A stretch of 64,000 bases of DNA from positions 23,091-87,090 of the forward strand of contig PAQH01000058.1 in NCBI GenBank assembly GCA_002709225.1, read 5' to 3'. Every line of letters starts with the position of its first letter. The first letter of the stretch is position 1. The notes beneath the pieces are model-generated. The model was not told the DNA's origin. It searched no databases and worked only from the letters and a program-made list of their open reading frames with translations. Both the position numbers and the translations under genes were made by a program. Shown in pieces: positions 35,116 through 44,164 of this stretch. Source of the DNA: Planctomycetaceae bacterium (GTDB lineage Bacteria; Planctomycetota; Planctomycetia; Pirellulales; Pirellulaceae).

Positions 35116-36666
35116 ATGACAAGACTGGCTCAAAAATCCGCGTTTCCCTGTACGTTCAGTCTGCTGTTGCTTTCTGCTGCGGTTTACGCCGATCTGCTAC
35201 CAATGCCGATCGCCGTCTTTCCACAGCCGACGACACCAGAAGTGGCTCTGGAAGCGGTGGCCTTGTTGCAGGACACCCCGGAACCATTAGCAGACCCCGT
35301 GCCTCAGACTCCGGCAGTCGAGGCAGAAAATACCGCGTCAGCAACTGCGCCGTCGGACGCACGCGGACCGGATCGCGTAACGCTTCAACCGGCGTCATAC
35401 CAGGATTGGCGTGAAGCCGCCGTCGACGGCCTGGGAAAACGGCTGCGAACCCATCGTATTCGGTTGAATGCGAATGGCGAGTTTACCGGTCAACTCGCCA
35501 TGCTGGAGGGTAAAACCGCAAAACCGGTACCCATCCACGATCTGGAAATAATGCTCGTAAAAGGTGAGCTGGTGGTACAGAGACTACGTCCCCAAGCGAA
35601 CGGGCAGTTCAAGTCCCGCGGATTGGATCCCGGCGTCTACGACCTGATTGCGACAGGACCTGAAGGATTCGCTGCATTCTCATTTCAATTGCTGCCAGCG
35701 ATTATCGAGAACATGCTCCCGGAGGAAGATGGACCGTTAATGCAAGTACCCAACGTACTCTCGATTAACGCGTTGGTTGTACCGTCGCGCGACGCGGTCG
35801 TTCTTCGGGAAATCATCAACATTTACGTACCCAAAACAAACCCCTCTTTGAATCCGGACGAACCACCCAGGGAGCAGCTACCACCAGCGGCGTTGGAACT
35901 GGAAAACAATGTGGATGCTGAAGAGGACGAAGAAGCAGTCACCGCAGCGACGACGCTTCGGTGGCACCGTGTCCGCCTCCATTCCAACGGAATTCTCATT
36001 GGTAGAGTGAGACGACTTCACCGCCGCTCTGGCCGTTCACTCGAGATCGCGAACAACAGAGTATTTCTGTTACAAGAAAATCACGTCGTATCTGAGACCA
36101 CTGCCACCAAACAAGGTGTCTTCCAGTTTAAATCTGTGAAACCTGGTATTTACTCTATTGCCGCGGCTGGCAGCAGTGGTTTTGCGGCCTTTGGATTTGA
36201 GGCGGTACGAGCCGAGCTGCAAGCGTCCGAAAGCCAGCCTCAAAGCCCCGCACCGCAAGAAACCTCGGAGGAGGCCCCGTCCGATCCAGAGGAGGCTACG
36301 GAAACCGCAGATACCGCCGTTTTAGACGCGCTTGACTTCGCAGTCGTTGAAAACCATACCCTGGTACGTGCCACCGCGCTTCAAGAAGAGCGCAAGGAAT
36401 CCGAACCAAGTGTTGCCGCGCAGGCCCCCGCTGTGAACTTGCGCAAGTCAAAGGGCGCTGGCGCCACGACGGGTGGAGGACAGACGCTTGAGGCGCTGCT
36501 CACACATCCGCTATGGGCAGCTGGTGGCATCGGCCTCGGTGTGATGGCTGCTGTCGATACGACCGACCCGCCGGTGGCATCTCCATCGGGTGAAGATTCC
36601 GGTATCTCGCGCCGCGCCTTCTATTTCGGGCAGGATCAACCGTGGCTGCGACTCGAACAGCAATAG
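35116..36666 (+). CDS. Secreted protein with two copies of a carboxypeptidase-regulatory-like domain
   Basis: A 516-residue protein with a signal peptide (hydrophobic residues ~12-26). Two related domains are visible. The first, at about 110-200, begins RTHRIRLNANGEFTGQL and ends GVYDLIATGPEGFAAFSF. The second, at about 275-365, begins RWHRVRLHSNGILIGRV and ends GIYSIAAAGSSGFAAFGF. Both resemble carboxypeptidase-regulatory-like or SdrD B-like beta-sandwiches, which are binding or structural modules. They are joined by acidic, Pro-rich linkers. Near the C-terminus a hydrophobic stretch (WAAGGIGLGVMAAVD, ~470) could anchor the protein. An ATG preceded directly by a TTG codon is taken as start. 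Function unknown; it stands alone. Confidence 0.75.
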   Translation: MTRLAQKSAFPCTFSLLLLSAAVYADLLPMPIAVFPQPTTPEVALEAVALLQDTPEPLADPVPQTPAVEAENTASATAPSDARGPDRVTLQPASYQDWREAAVDGLGKRLRTHRIRLNANGEFTGQLAMLEGKTAKPVPIHDLEIMLVKGELVVQRLRPQANGQFKSRGLDPGVYDLIATGPEGFAAFSFQLLPAIIENMLPEEDGPLMQVPNVLSINALVVPSRDAVVLREIINIYVPKTNPSLNPDEPPREQLPPAALELENNVDAEEDEEAVTAATTLRWHRVRLHSNGILIGRVRRLHRRSGRSLEIANNRVFLLQENHVVSETTATKQGVFQFKSVKPGIYSIAAAGSSGFAAFGFEAVRAELQASESQPQSPAPQETSEEAPSDPEEATETADTAVLDALDFAVVENHTLVRATALQEERKESEPSVAAQAPAVNLRKSKGAGATTGGGQTLEALLTHPLWAAGGIGLGVMAAVDTTDPPVASPSGEDSGISRRAFYFGQDQPWLRLEQQ

Positions 36667-36769
36667 CCAAATCGCCGAGCGCATTACCTGTTTTCGAGCA
36701 GAGGAAACCGCGCAAACTTTCCCGACGGCGTTTTTGGGTAACTAGCGGGTGGCAACCAATTTCCCGGGG

Positions 36770-37207
36770 CTAACGCTCCAATTGCTCAATCTTGTCGATC
36801 CGTCGTCCGTGCCGCCCGCCTTCAAACTCGGTCTTCAACCAAATCCCGACGAGGTCATCAACCAGGCGTTCTCCCAGCAAATCGCCACCCAGGCAAAGCA
36901 CATTGACATCATTGTGTCGGCGACTCATCTCGGCCACGAATGCATCCTGGCATGTTGCGGCACGCACTCCGGGAAACTTGTTTGCGGAAATCGACATGCC
37001 GATTCCTGTTCCGCAAATCAAGATGCCGCGTTCAACCGCGCCTTCACTAACGCGCGAGCTAACCGCCGCGGCAATGTCGGGGTAATCGACACTGTCGGAA
37101 CTATTCGTGCCGAGATCAACCATCTCATGCCCGGCATCTTGCAGCACCTTGATCAGACGGGTCTTAACCTGCCATCCCCGGTGATCGCTACCAATCGCAA
37201 TCCGCAT
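36770..37207 (-). CDS. rpiB: Ribose-5-phosphate isomerase B
   Basis: A 145-residue RpiB, interconverting ribose 5-phosphate and ribulose 5-phosphate in the pentose phosphate pathway. Seen: GSDHRG (residues 6-11, with D8 and H9), the catalytic C65 in CGTGIGMSISANK, and VLCLGGDLLGERL towards the end. The start is the ATG at 37207, with GGAG eight bases upstream; a GTG one codon earlier overlaps the upstream gene's TAG. It directly follows the YrdC-phosphatase fusion gene, so the two are cotranscribed. Bacillus subtilis has the same neighbours (ywlC, ywlE and the RpiB homologue ywlF) as separate genes, supporting an old functional grouping. Confidence 0.95.
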   Translation of the reverse strand: MRIAIGSDHRGWQVKTRLIKVLQDAGHEMVDLGTNSSDSVDYPDIAAAVSSRVSEGAVERGILICGTGIGMSISANKFPGVRAATCQDAFVAEMSRRHNDVNVLCLGGDLLGERLVDDLVGIWLKTEFEGGRHGRRIDKIEQLER

Positions 37208-37209
37208 CA

Positions 37210-38364
37210 CTAATCTCCGGACAAATCCCCAGGGAGTATCTGCGCGAGATCCAAACTACGAACCTGGATTTCCAGATGGCCGTCGATTTGGTCGGCACAA
37301 CGGCGATACAAGTCCAGTGGGCCACCGATAGGATCAGAGATCTCCGTGCCATCCTGAGCCAGCAAATGCACCCGGTCGACCAGCTCGGGCCACTGCGCGA
37401 TCAGTGCATCACGGTGCCCACGAGTCATAGCAAGAATCAAATCGGCAAACCGGATAAGACGGTCTGTCACCGGTTGACTGGCATGACGTGACAAATCGAT
37501 CCCGCGACTCGCCAAGACATTAACCGCTTCTACACTGGCGGGCGAATCCGCCAAAGCCGCAATGCCCGCTGAGAGCACCATGGCACCACGCGACTCCAGA
37601 TCCTCTGGCTGGCAATCCAATTCAGCGGCCAACCGCTGGCGCATCAGGCACTCAGCCATCGGGCTGCGGCACGTATTTCCGGTACAGACCATGAGCACCA
37701 TCAAGCTACAGTACTTTTTGAAGGCCTGCGCCCCAATTACGCCTTCCCGCAAAACACGGACACCTTCTGCTCCCAGGTGCACGACAGTCGACGCCTGTCC
37801 ATAATGGCAGTCGCCATCGTCCAGCAACATATCCACATCGTCGCCCAGTCCCTCGCGTGCAGCTGCCGCTCCCAAGGGGGCCGGCTCGCCGCTGCGACTG
37901 GCACTGGAAAGCACCAAAGGACCGGCCGACAACCTTAGAATCTCGCCCACAATTTCGTGATCCGGCACTCGCAAGCCGATCGACCCCGTGGGCATTAAGG
38001 CTTGCTGAACGCCATGTGAAAATTGAGTGGCCAGGCTATCCGATCCAGGATCGTCACAGACTAGCGTCAGGGGACCAGGCCAACATCGACGAGCCAGCCG
38101 CCGGCCCAGGTATGACATGTGAGGCACATAGTCCAGTGCGGCGTCTGCATTTCCCACGGCCAGTGTGAGGGGATGGTTGCGCGCGTGGCCTTTGACCTCC
38201 TGCAGGCGTGCTACTGCCTGTGGACACAGCGCACTCGCCGCTAATCCGTAAACCGTCTCTGTTGGCAGTACAACCAGCTTGCCTTCGGCAAGCATCTGGA
38301 CAGCTCGGTGAACAACGTCGCGCCGATCGTCCGAACGTGTAAGATCAACATGGATCACAGACAT
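37210..38364 (-). CDS. YrdC/Sua5-type threonylcarbamoyl-AMP synthase fused to a low-molecular-weight protein phosphatase
   Basis: A 384-residue two-domain protein. Residues ~1-210 are a YrdC/Sua5/TsaC domain (LPTETVYGLAASA, KGHARNHPLTL, RRCWPGPLTLV, SIGLRVPDH, SSASRSGEPAP), which makes threonylcarbamoyl-AMP for the t6A modification of tRNAs. Residues ~222-384 are a low-molecular-weight tyrosine/arginine phosphatase with the complete C-x5-R loop (C227 to R233, CTGNTCR) and the general-acid Asp region SDPIGGP near 349. Each domain is normally a separate protein; the frame is continuous through the junction (EGVIGAQAFKKYCS). The stop abuts rpiB. Whether the phosphatase regulates the synthase or is only coexpressed with it is unknown. 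Confidence 0.92.
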   Translation of the reverse strand: MSVIHVDLTRSDDRRDVVHRAVQMLAEGKLVVLPTETVYGLAASALCPQAVARLQEVKGHARNHPLTLAVGNADAALDYVPHMSYLGRRLARRCWPGPLTLVCDDPGSDSLATQFSHGVQQALMPTGSIGLRVPDHEIVGEILRLSAGPLVLSSASRSGEPAPLGAAAAREGLGDDVDMLLDDGDCHYGQASTVVHLGAEGVRVLREGVIGAQAFKKYCSLMVLMVCTGNTCRSPMAECLMRQRLAAELDCQPEDLESRGAMVLSAGIAALADSPASVEAVNVLASRGIDLSRHASQPVTDRLIRFADLILAMTRGHRDALIAQWPELVDRVHLLAQDGTEISDPIGGPLDLYRRCADQIDGHLEIQVRSLDLAQILPGDLSGD

Positions 38365-38598
38365 TCGGGGCTACCTGGTGAAAGCGAAAAAACAGCCACA
38401 TCTCAGCTCTGATAACTAGACGTCCCGTGGACCGGCATGTTTGAATAGTCAAACCTTGTTTGTAATGGTGGGAATACTGGAGGGTCAAGTAGCAGGCGGA
38501 TCCAGCTCACCGGTGAAACACCCTATTCATCGAGCTGATCATTCAAAAACTGGCCCGAACGGCCATATCAACGTTTCAGCAACCAGGCTCTTTCGTCC

Positions 38599-39570
38599 AT
38601 GCAATTCGACTCTCGCTCAAGAAAAAATACTCAAAGTCGTCGAAGTGTGCTGCAATTCGCCGCCGGCGGAGGTCTAGCACTTGCCAGCAGTTGCCGGCAG
38701 CCGTCTGCTTCGACTGGCGTTCTCGAAAAAGTCTGGGGGCAACGTGGGATTCTCGACGGGGAATTCCAAAAACCACGGGCGATCGCCATCGATCAGGACG
38801 ATCTGCTTTATATCGTGGACATGACAGGACGTATCCAGGTCTTCGATGGTGAGGGAGCCCATCAACGGACGTGGCGAACACCCTCGATCAAATTCGGCAA
38901 ACCGTGCGGATTGTCATTTGATCGAGCAGGTAACTTGATGGTCGCTGACACACACTACTACCAGATTCTCTTCTACAATCGCGAAGGAAAGTTGCTGCGC
39001 AATAGGACCATCGGGGGAAAACACGGAGATGCGATTGGTGAATTCAGTTTCGTCACTGACGCCGCTCAGGATTCTCAAGGGAACTATTACGTCGCGCAAT
39101 ACCACGAACACGATCGCATTCAAAAATTCTCTCCAAACCGCGAATTCCAATTGCGTTGGGGCAAATTAGGTGAAGGCCCGGCAGAATTCAATCGCCCTCA
39201 GAATCTGGCTCTGGATGAAAGCGACCGCCTCTGGGTCGCCGACTCGTGCAATCATCGCGTACAAGTGTTTGATACCCGGACCACAACACCAGAACTGATT
39301 GCCTCGTGGGGCGCGGCGGGAACCGGTCCCGGAGAGTTGAAATACCCCTACGACATCGTCCTCGACAGCAAAGGGCATGTGTACTTGTGCGAGTTTGGCA
39401 ACCATCGCATACAGAAATTTACACTGGACGGTAAATGGCTGGCAGCCTGGGGCCAACCAGGTCGCAGAGCGGGAGAATTGCATAACCCGTGGGGGTTTGC
39501 ACGCGATAGTAACGGTCGATTGCACGTCCTGGATTCGATGAACCATCGAATCCAGCGTATTACGTTGTGA
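38599..39570 (+). CDS. NHL-repeat beta-propeller protein with twin-arginine-like signal
   Basis: A 323-residue protein. The N-terminus has SRRSVLQFAAGG, a twin-arginine-like export motif, then ALASSC, which could be a lipobox-like cleavage site though it is not ideal. From residue ~40 on there are about six NHL-type repeats, each with a pattern such as DRLWVADSCNHRVQVFD, HVYLCEFGNHRIQKFT and RLHVLDSMNHRIQRIT. This forms a beta propeller; NHL propellers often bind proteins or ligands and can serve as scaffolds. No catalytic residues are apparent. It stands in front of the large VWA gene on the same strand, 170 bases away. Confidence 0.85.
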   Translation: MQFDSRSRKNTQSRRSVLQFAAGGGLALASSCRQPSASTGVLEKVWGQRGILDGEFQKPRAIAIDQDDLLYIVDMTGRIQVFDGEGAHQRTWRTPSIKFGKPCGLSFDRAGNLMVADTHYYQILFYNREGKLLRNRTIGGKHGDAIGEFSFVTDAAQDSQGNYYVAQYHEHDRIQKFSPNREFQLRWGKLGEGPAEFNRPQNLALDESDRLWVADSCNHRVQVFDTRTTTPELIASWGAAGTGPGELKYPYDIVLDSKGHVYLCEFGNHRIQKFTLDGKWLAAWGQPGRRAGELHNPWGFARDSNGRLHVLDSMNHRIQRITL

Positions 39571-39740
39571 CCTTAGCTGTCCAGTCAATGCCCGACGAGA
39601 GGTACCAGTAGCCCGTAGCGGCGTGGGAATCCAGGGCAGAGACCTGTAGAATACGTACTCCTTGACACACGATTCACACCGCGATTCACAAATCGGTATC
39701 ACCAGCCCGCCTGCGCTGCGGATCAATACGAAACGGACTT

Positions 39741-42700
39741 ATGGATCGCCTAGGATTTTCTTTCGACCATCCCGGCTATTTGTCACTGTTGTTGTTCTTG
39801 CCAGCCATGTGGTATTTGAGCTTCCGTTCCTTGGCAGCTCTCGGCAGCACTCGGCGGATACTGGCAATCCTATTCCGGTCGGTCGTTTTTGCTGTGTTCG
39901 TATTTGCCCTGGCAAATGTGCAATTCTTGCGCACCAGCGACCGCATGGCGGTGATTTATCTGCTCGATCAATCCGAGAGCATACCGGCTGCAAAACGACA
40001 GTGGATGCTGAATTACGTGGTTCAGGACGTTAAAGAACATCGACGCCCTGGTCGTAATGATCTCGCTGGTGTCATCGTATTTGGACGCGATGCCTTGATA
40101 GAAGTTCCTCCGTTCGACGACGACATTCCGAACGTGGGTAGGATCGAAGCGCAACTCGGCAATACTGATGCCACCAATCTTGAAAGCGCGTTGCAACTCG
40201 CACAGGCAAGTTTTCCTGAGGGGTCAGTAAAACGCATTGTAATTGTCACGGATGGCAACGAGAACATCGGCAATGCTCGTTCCGTCGCTCCACAACTTGC
40301 GCGCAATGGAATCGGCATCGACGTTGTCCCGGTAACCCTGAATGCACGTTCTGAAATTGTCGTCGAAAAAGTCTCCGTACCGGCAGACATCCGTATCGGC
40401 CAGCCATCCAATATCAATCTCGTCCTGCAGAACTACTCCGAGACACTCACCATCCCCGGCAAGGTACGTATTACACAACACCTGGGCCCCAACGAAACAC
40501 TCATCGTGCCCGAGACTGCGGTCGCCCTGCCGCCTGGCAAGACGGTGTTACGTTTCCCCCACGTTATCGAGGTGCCGGCGCCCTACCGGTTCCGGGCGAC
40601 ATTTACCGCTGACAATCCCGGAGACGACCACCTCTCACAAAACAACACCGCGTCTGCGTTTACTCACGTACAAGGCAAAGGGCGGATTCTACTTATCGAA
40701 AATTTCGAGAATCCTGGAGAATTCGATTTTCTTGTGCAACGGTTGCGCGAAAATAAAATCGAAACGGACATCATGCCTAGCAACCAGCTATTCACCAGCC
40801 TTTCAGAATTGCAGGCCTACGATTCCGTCATCTTGGCGAACGTCCCCCGCGCAAGTGCGGTTGAGGGAGATGAAATTGACTCAAACCAGGTGGCTGCCTT
40901 TAGTGACGATCAGATACGCATGCTCGTACGAAACACGGAACAATTTGGCAGCGGACTTGTGATGCTCGGCGGAGCAAGCAGCTTTGGAGCTGGAGGGTGG
41001 GCCAACACCGAACTCGAAAAAGCGATGCCTGTCGACTTCACGATCAAGAATGCAAAAGTGCAAGCGGTCGGCGCACTGGTTTGCTTAATGCATGCGTCCG
41101 AAATGGCGCAGGGAAATCACTGGCAAAAAGTCGTTGCCCGAGAAGCCATCAAAGCCCTCGGCCCAATGGACTACTGCGGCCTAATCCACTGGGATTTCGG
41201 CGGGGACGAATGGCTCTGGAACGAACGCGGCAATGGAATTCTCCGGGTAAACCGACGGCGACGCAAGATGTTATCCCAGCTAAACGGCATGTCGCCTGGA
41301 GACATGCCAGCCTTCGACCCCGCGATGCAAATGGCGTTAACCGGATTTAATAAAGTACAAGCCTCAATGAAATTGATGATCATCATTAGCGATGGCGACC
41401 CGCAACCTCCTAGGCCAGGCACGATCAACAAGTTCAAGCAAGCTGGAATCAAAATCTCAACTGTTGCCGTCGGAACCCATGGCCCTGCTGGCAGTGTGCC
41501 ATTACGAAGAATTGCTGCTCAAACCGGTGGTAAATACTACAAAGCCACCAACCCAAAAGCACTACCACGCATCTACCAACGAGAAGTGCGACGCATCGCG
41601 CGCCCCTTGATTTTCGAACCACCTGGTGGTGTCACGCCACAACCCGCAGCAGGAACTCGCCATGAAATCCTGCAAGGCATTGACACGAGCGCGATTCCCT
41701 CAATCGAAGGATTCATGCTAACGACCCTCAAAGAGAACCCACTTGTAGAAGTGGCACTGACTTCTCCGCGGCCGCAACCAAAGAACGGAACCATTCTCGC
41801 AGCCTGGACCTACAAGGCTGGACGCACCGTTGCCTTTACAACCGACGCGGGAAAGAAGTGGACCAGTAGTTGGACGGACTGGAACAACTACGACAAGCTG
41901 TTCACCCAAATGGTCCGCTGGTCAATGCGGCCTGTAAATGAAGACCATCACTACAGCGTGGCGACCGATATTAAGGATGGACACGTGCGTGTCGCAGTCA
42001 CTGCTTTTGACAACGACTCGGGAGAGTTTATTAACGGGCGAAATATGGTTGTCCGTACAGTTTCTCCAGACCTGACATCGAGTGAAGTCAAGATGCGGCA
42101 GGTTGCACCAGGACGCTACGTCGCGGAATTCCCGGCACCCCAAGCAGGAAGTTACCACCTGGCGGTGACACCTCGTCCCGGGGATGGAGTACTCCTTTCA
42201 GGAATCGACGTTCCGTATTCCTCCGAATATCGCGAGCGCGAAACCAATCGCGCTCTTCTTGACGCCCTGGCAAGCACCAAACCCAACAGTGGACAACGTG
42301 GAAAAGTTATTGACGGCAGTTTCAATGAAAAGGGAATTAGCGACCTATTGAACACGGACACATACCGTTCCACCCTCGCGCCTGCCGTGCGTAGCCAGGA
42401 TGCCTGGTTTCTGTTTGTGTTCCTCGGCGCAAGCGTGTTTCTTGTTGACGTATTTGTCCGTCGCGTTGCGATCGGACGCGACTGGATTGCCCCAACGCTC
42501 TTGTTCATTCGACAAAAACTTCTACGCAATGTGCGTGAGGCAAGTGTCGATGCGACAATCGAACGCTTGCGCAATCGCAAAGAAAAGGTGCAGTCCGAAA
42601 TCGACCTAAGACGCGCCGCAACCCGTTTTGAACCGGCATCCGAAACCGAGCAAGAGCTTGCAGGTGACACGCCGGACCTGGACGCTTTGCGTAGGCCAGG

Positions 42701-42842
42701 CGCAGCGAACAGTCCCGAGGAAAGCCCCCCGCCTTCCTCAACAGGGGGCGTGACGACACCCGACCAGGCTAACGACATGGACTACACCGCCCGCTTGCTG
42801 GCGGCTAAGAAACACGCTTGGAAAAATAACCAGCGTGAATAA
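39741..42842 (+). CDS. Membrane protein with two VWA-like regions around a glutamine-amidotransferase-like domain
   Basis: A 1033-residue protein. Two hydrophobic helices near the N-terminus (~13-30 and ~40-62) precede a VWA domain whose adhesion motif is D-Q-S-E-S (LLDQSESI, ~75), with IVIVTDGNENIG. A beta-sandwich region follows (~200-310), then a glutamine-amidotransferase-like part (GRILLIENFENPGEF to LVMLGGASSFGAGGW), then a second VWA-like region around MIIISDGDP (~560). A last helix lies near 890, and the C-terminal ~130 residues are charged and Pro-rich. This layout matches large planctomycete membrane proteins related to BatA. The downstream MoxR ATPase (113 bases away) is the usual partner; a role in envelope or complex assembly is inferred. 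Confidence 0.85.
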   Translation: MDRLGFSFDHPGYLSLLLFLPAMWYLSFRSLAALGSTRRILAILFRSVVFAVFVFALANVQFLRTSDRMAVIYLLDQSESIPAAKRQWMLNYVVQDVKEHRRPGRNDLAGVIVFGRDALIEVPPFDDDIPNVGRIEAQLGNTDATNLESALQLAQASFPEGSVKRIVIVTDGNENIGNARSVAPQLARNGIGIDVVPVTLNARSEIVVEKVSVPADIRIGQPSNINLVLQNYSETLTIPGKVRITQHLGPNETLIVPETAVALPPGKTVLRFPHVIEVPAPYRFRATFTADNPGDDHLSQNNTASAFTHVQGKGRILLIENFENPGEFDFLVQRLRENKIETDIMPSNQLFTSLSELQAYDSVILANVPRASAVEGDEIDSNQVAAFSDDQIRMLVRNTEQFGSGLVMLGGASSFGAGGWANTELEKAMPVDFTIKNAKVQAVGALVCLMHASEMAQGNHWQKVVAREAIKALGPMDYCGLIHWDFGGDEWLWNERGNGILRVNRRRRKMLSQLNGMSPGDMPAFDPAMQMALTGFNKVQASMKLMIIISDGDPQPPRPGTINKFKQAGIKISTVAVGTHGPAGSVPLRRIAAQTGGKYYKATNPKALPRIYQREVRRIARPLIFEPPGGVTPQPAAGTRHEILQGIDTSAIPSIEGFMLTTLKENPLVEVALTSPRPQPKNGTILAAWTYKAGRTVAFTTDAGKKWTSSWTDWNNYDKLFTQMVRWSMRPVNEDHHYSVATDIKDGHVRVAVTAFDNDSGEFINGRNMVVRTVSPDLTSSEVKMRQVAPGRYVAEFPAPQAGSYHLAVTPRPGDGVLLSGIDVPYSSEYRERETNRALLDALASTKPNSGQRGKVIDGSFNEKGISDLLNTDTYRSTLAPAVRSQDAWFLFVFLGASVFLVDVFVRRVAIGRDWIAPTLLFIRQKLLRNVREASVDATIERLRNRKEKVQSEIDLRRAATRFEPASETEQELAGDTPDLDALRRPGAANSPEESPPPSSTGGVTTPDQANDMDYTARLLAAKKHAWKNNQRE

Positions 42843-42955
42843 ACCAGTCTCCCGGCGCGTCCATTCCACCCTTTCAAAAACGCTATACTCAGACCTTTGT
42901 TATCGCGACACCCCCGCACTCCTAGAACCAGTGTCCTTTCTTTTTGCGAGGTAAG

Positions 42956-43990
42956 ATGATGAGCGTTGCTGACACAATGCAGCAGCAAGCCGATGAGTTT
43001 CGCGAGCGTTACCATGCGGTAAAAGACCAGATCTCGCAAGTCATTGTGGGCCATGACGAAATCTTACACGGCGTACTCACCTGTCTGTTTGTAGGCGGAC
43101 ACGTTCTGCTCGAAGGTGTACCCGGACTTGGGAAGACCCTGCTGGTGCGCAGCTTGGCCCAAGCATTAGATCTGCAATTCAGCCGAATCCAGTTCACGCC
43201 AGATTTGATGCCCGCGGATATCCTGGGCACAAACATGGTTATGGAAAACGCCGACGGCCGCCGTGCATTTGAATTCCAGAAAGGACCGCTCTTTACCCAA
43301 ATCTGCCTTGCAGATGAAATCAACCGCGCCACACCAAAAACACAATCCGCGTTGCTAGAAACCATGCAGGAAGGCACCATCACGGTGGCCGGTAAACAAT
43401 TCCATGTAGAACAACCGTTCTTTGTCATGGCAACGCAAAACCCGATCGAGCAAGAGGGCACCTACCCGCTTCCCGAAGCGCAAATCGATCGTTTTTTCTT
43501 CAAGTTAGTCGTCGGCTACTCTGGCCGGGACGAACTCGCGACGATCGTTGATCGTACTACCAGTGGCCAAAACCCGACACCAGAAAAAGTAATGCAAGCC
43601 GAAGAAATCCTTCGCTGGCAGCAACTGATACGCAACGTAATCTTGGCGAAACACGTTCAGGATTACATCGTTCGGCTGACGCTCGCGAGCCACCCTGGGG
43701 GGGAATTCGGACTGCCGATCACGCAACAGTATTTGCGCTGGGGTGCAAGTCCTCGCGGTGCCCAGACCCTGGCACTTGCAGCGAAGGCACGCGCGTTGCT
43801 GGATGGTCGTTTTAATGTCAGCTTTGAAGATGTACGGCGAGTTTTTTTGCCAGCTATGCGTCATCGAGTCATCCTCAATTTTGAGGCGCAAGCCGAAGGA
43901 ATCGATCCCGACCAGGTACTCCTCGAGTTGCTTGAGAAGGTGCCCGAGAAAACGCCAGATCTGCCTGTGGCAACGGTCGCCGCGGAATGA
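42956..43990 (+). CDS. MoxR-family AAA+ ATPase
   Basis: A 344-residue AAA+ ATPase of the MoxR branch. Seen: Walker A GVPGLGKT (~55), Walker B LADEINRA (~115), sensor 1 in MATQNPIEQEGTYPLPEAQIDRF, and the C-terminal lid with LRWGASPRGAQTL. MoxR ATPases act as chaperones with VWA-domain partners, assembling metal centres or envelope complexes; the large VWA membrane protein immediately upstream is the likely partner. GAGG lies a few bases before the chosen ATG. Many such loci also carry a DUF58 gene after moxR; here the next gene is an FGGY kinase. Confidence 0.93.
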   Translation: MMSVADTMQQQADEFRERYHAVKDQISQVIVGHDEILHGVLTCLFVGGHVLLEGVPGLGKTLLVRSLAQALDLQFSRIQFTPDLMPADILGTNMVMENADGRRAFEFQKGPLFTQICLADEINRATPKTQSALLETMQEGTITVAGKQFHVEQPFFVMATQNPIEQEGTYPLPEAQIDRFFFKLVVGYSGRDELATIVDRTTSGQNPTPEKVMQAEEILRWQQLIRNVILAKHVQDYIVRLTLASHPGGEFGLPITQQYLRWGASPRGAQTLALAAKARALLDGRFNVSFEDVRRVFLPAMRHRVILNFEAQAEGIDPDQVLLELLEKVPEKTPDLPVATVAAE

Positions 43991-44164
43991 CAAGCCAGAC
44001 ACCTCCACATGCGTGCCACAGTCCGCAGTCGACCTCATCCTGAAGATCCACTCGGAACTACTCGGCCGTCGGCGCCAAACGCGTTCGTCGATCGCATCGA
44101 CTAGTTACCACACACGTTGTACAGCAACTCGCAGTCACTCTCCTTTCTCGCATCAGGACCTCGC

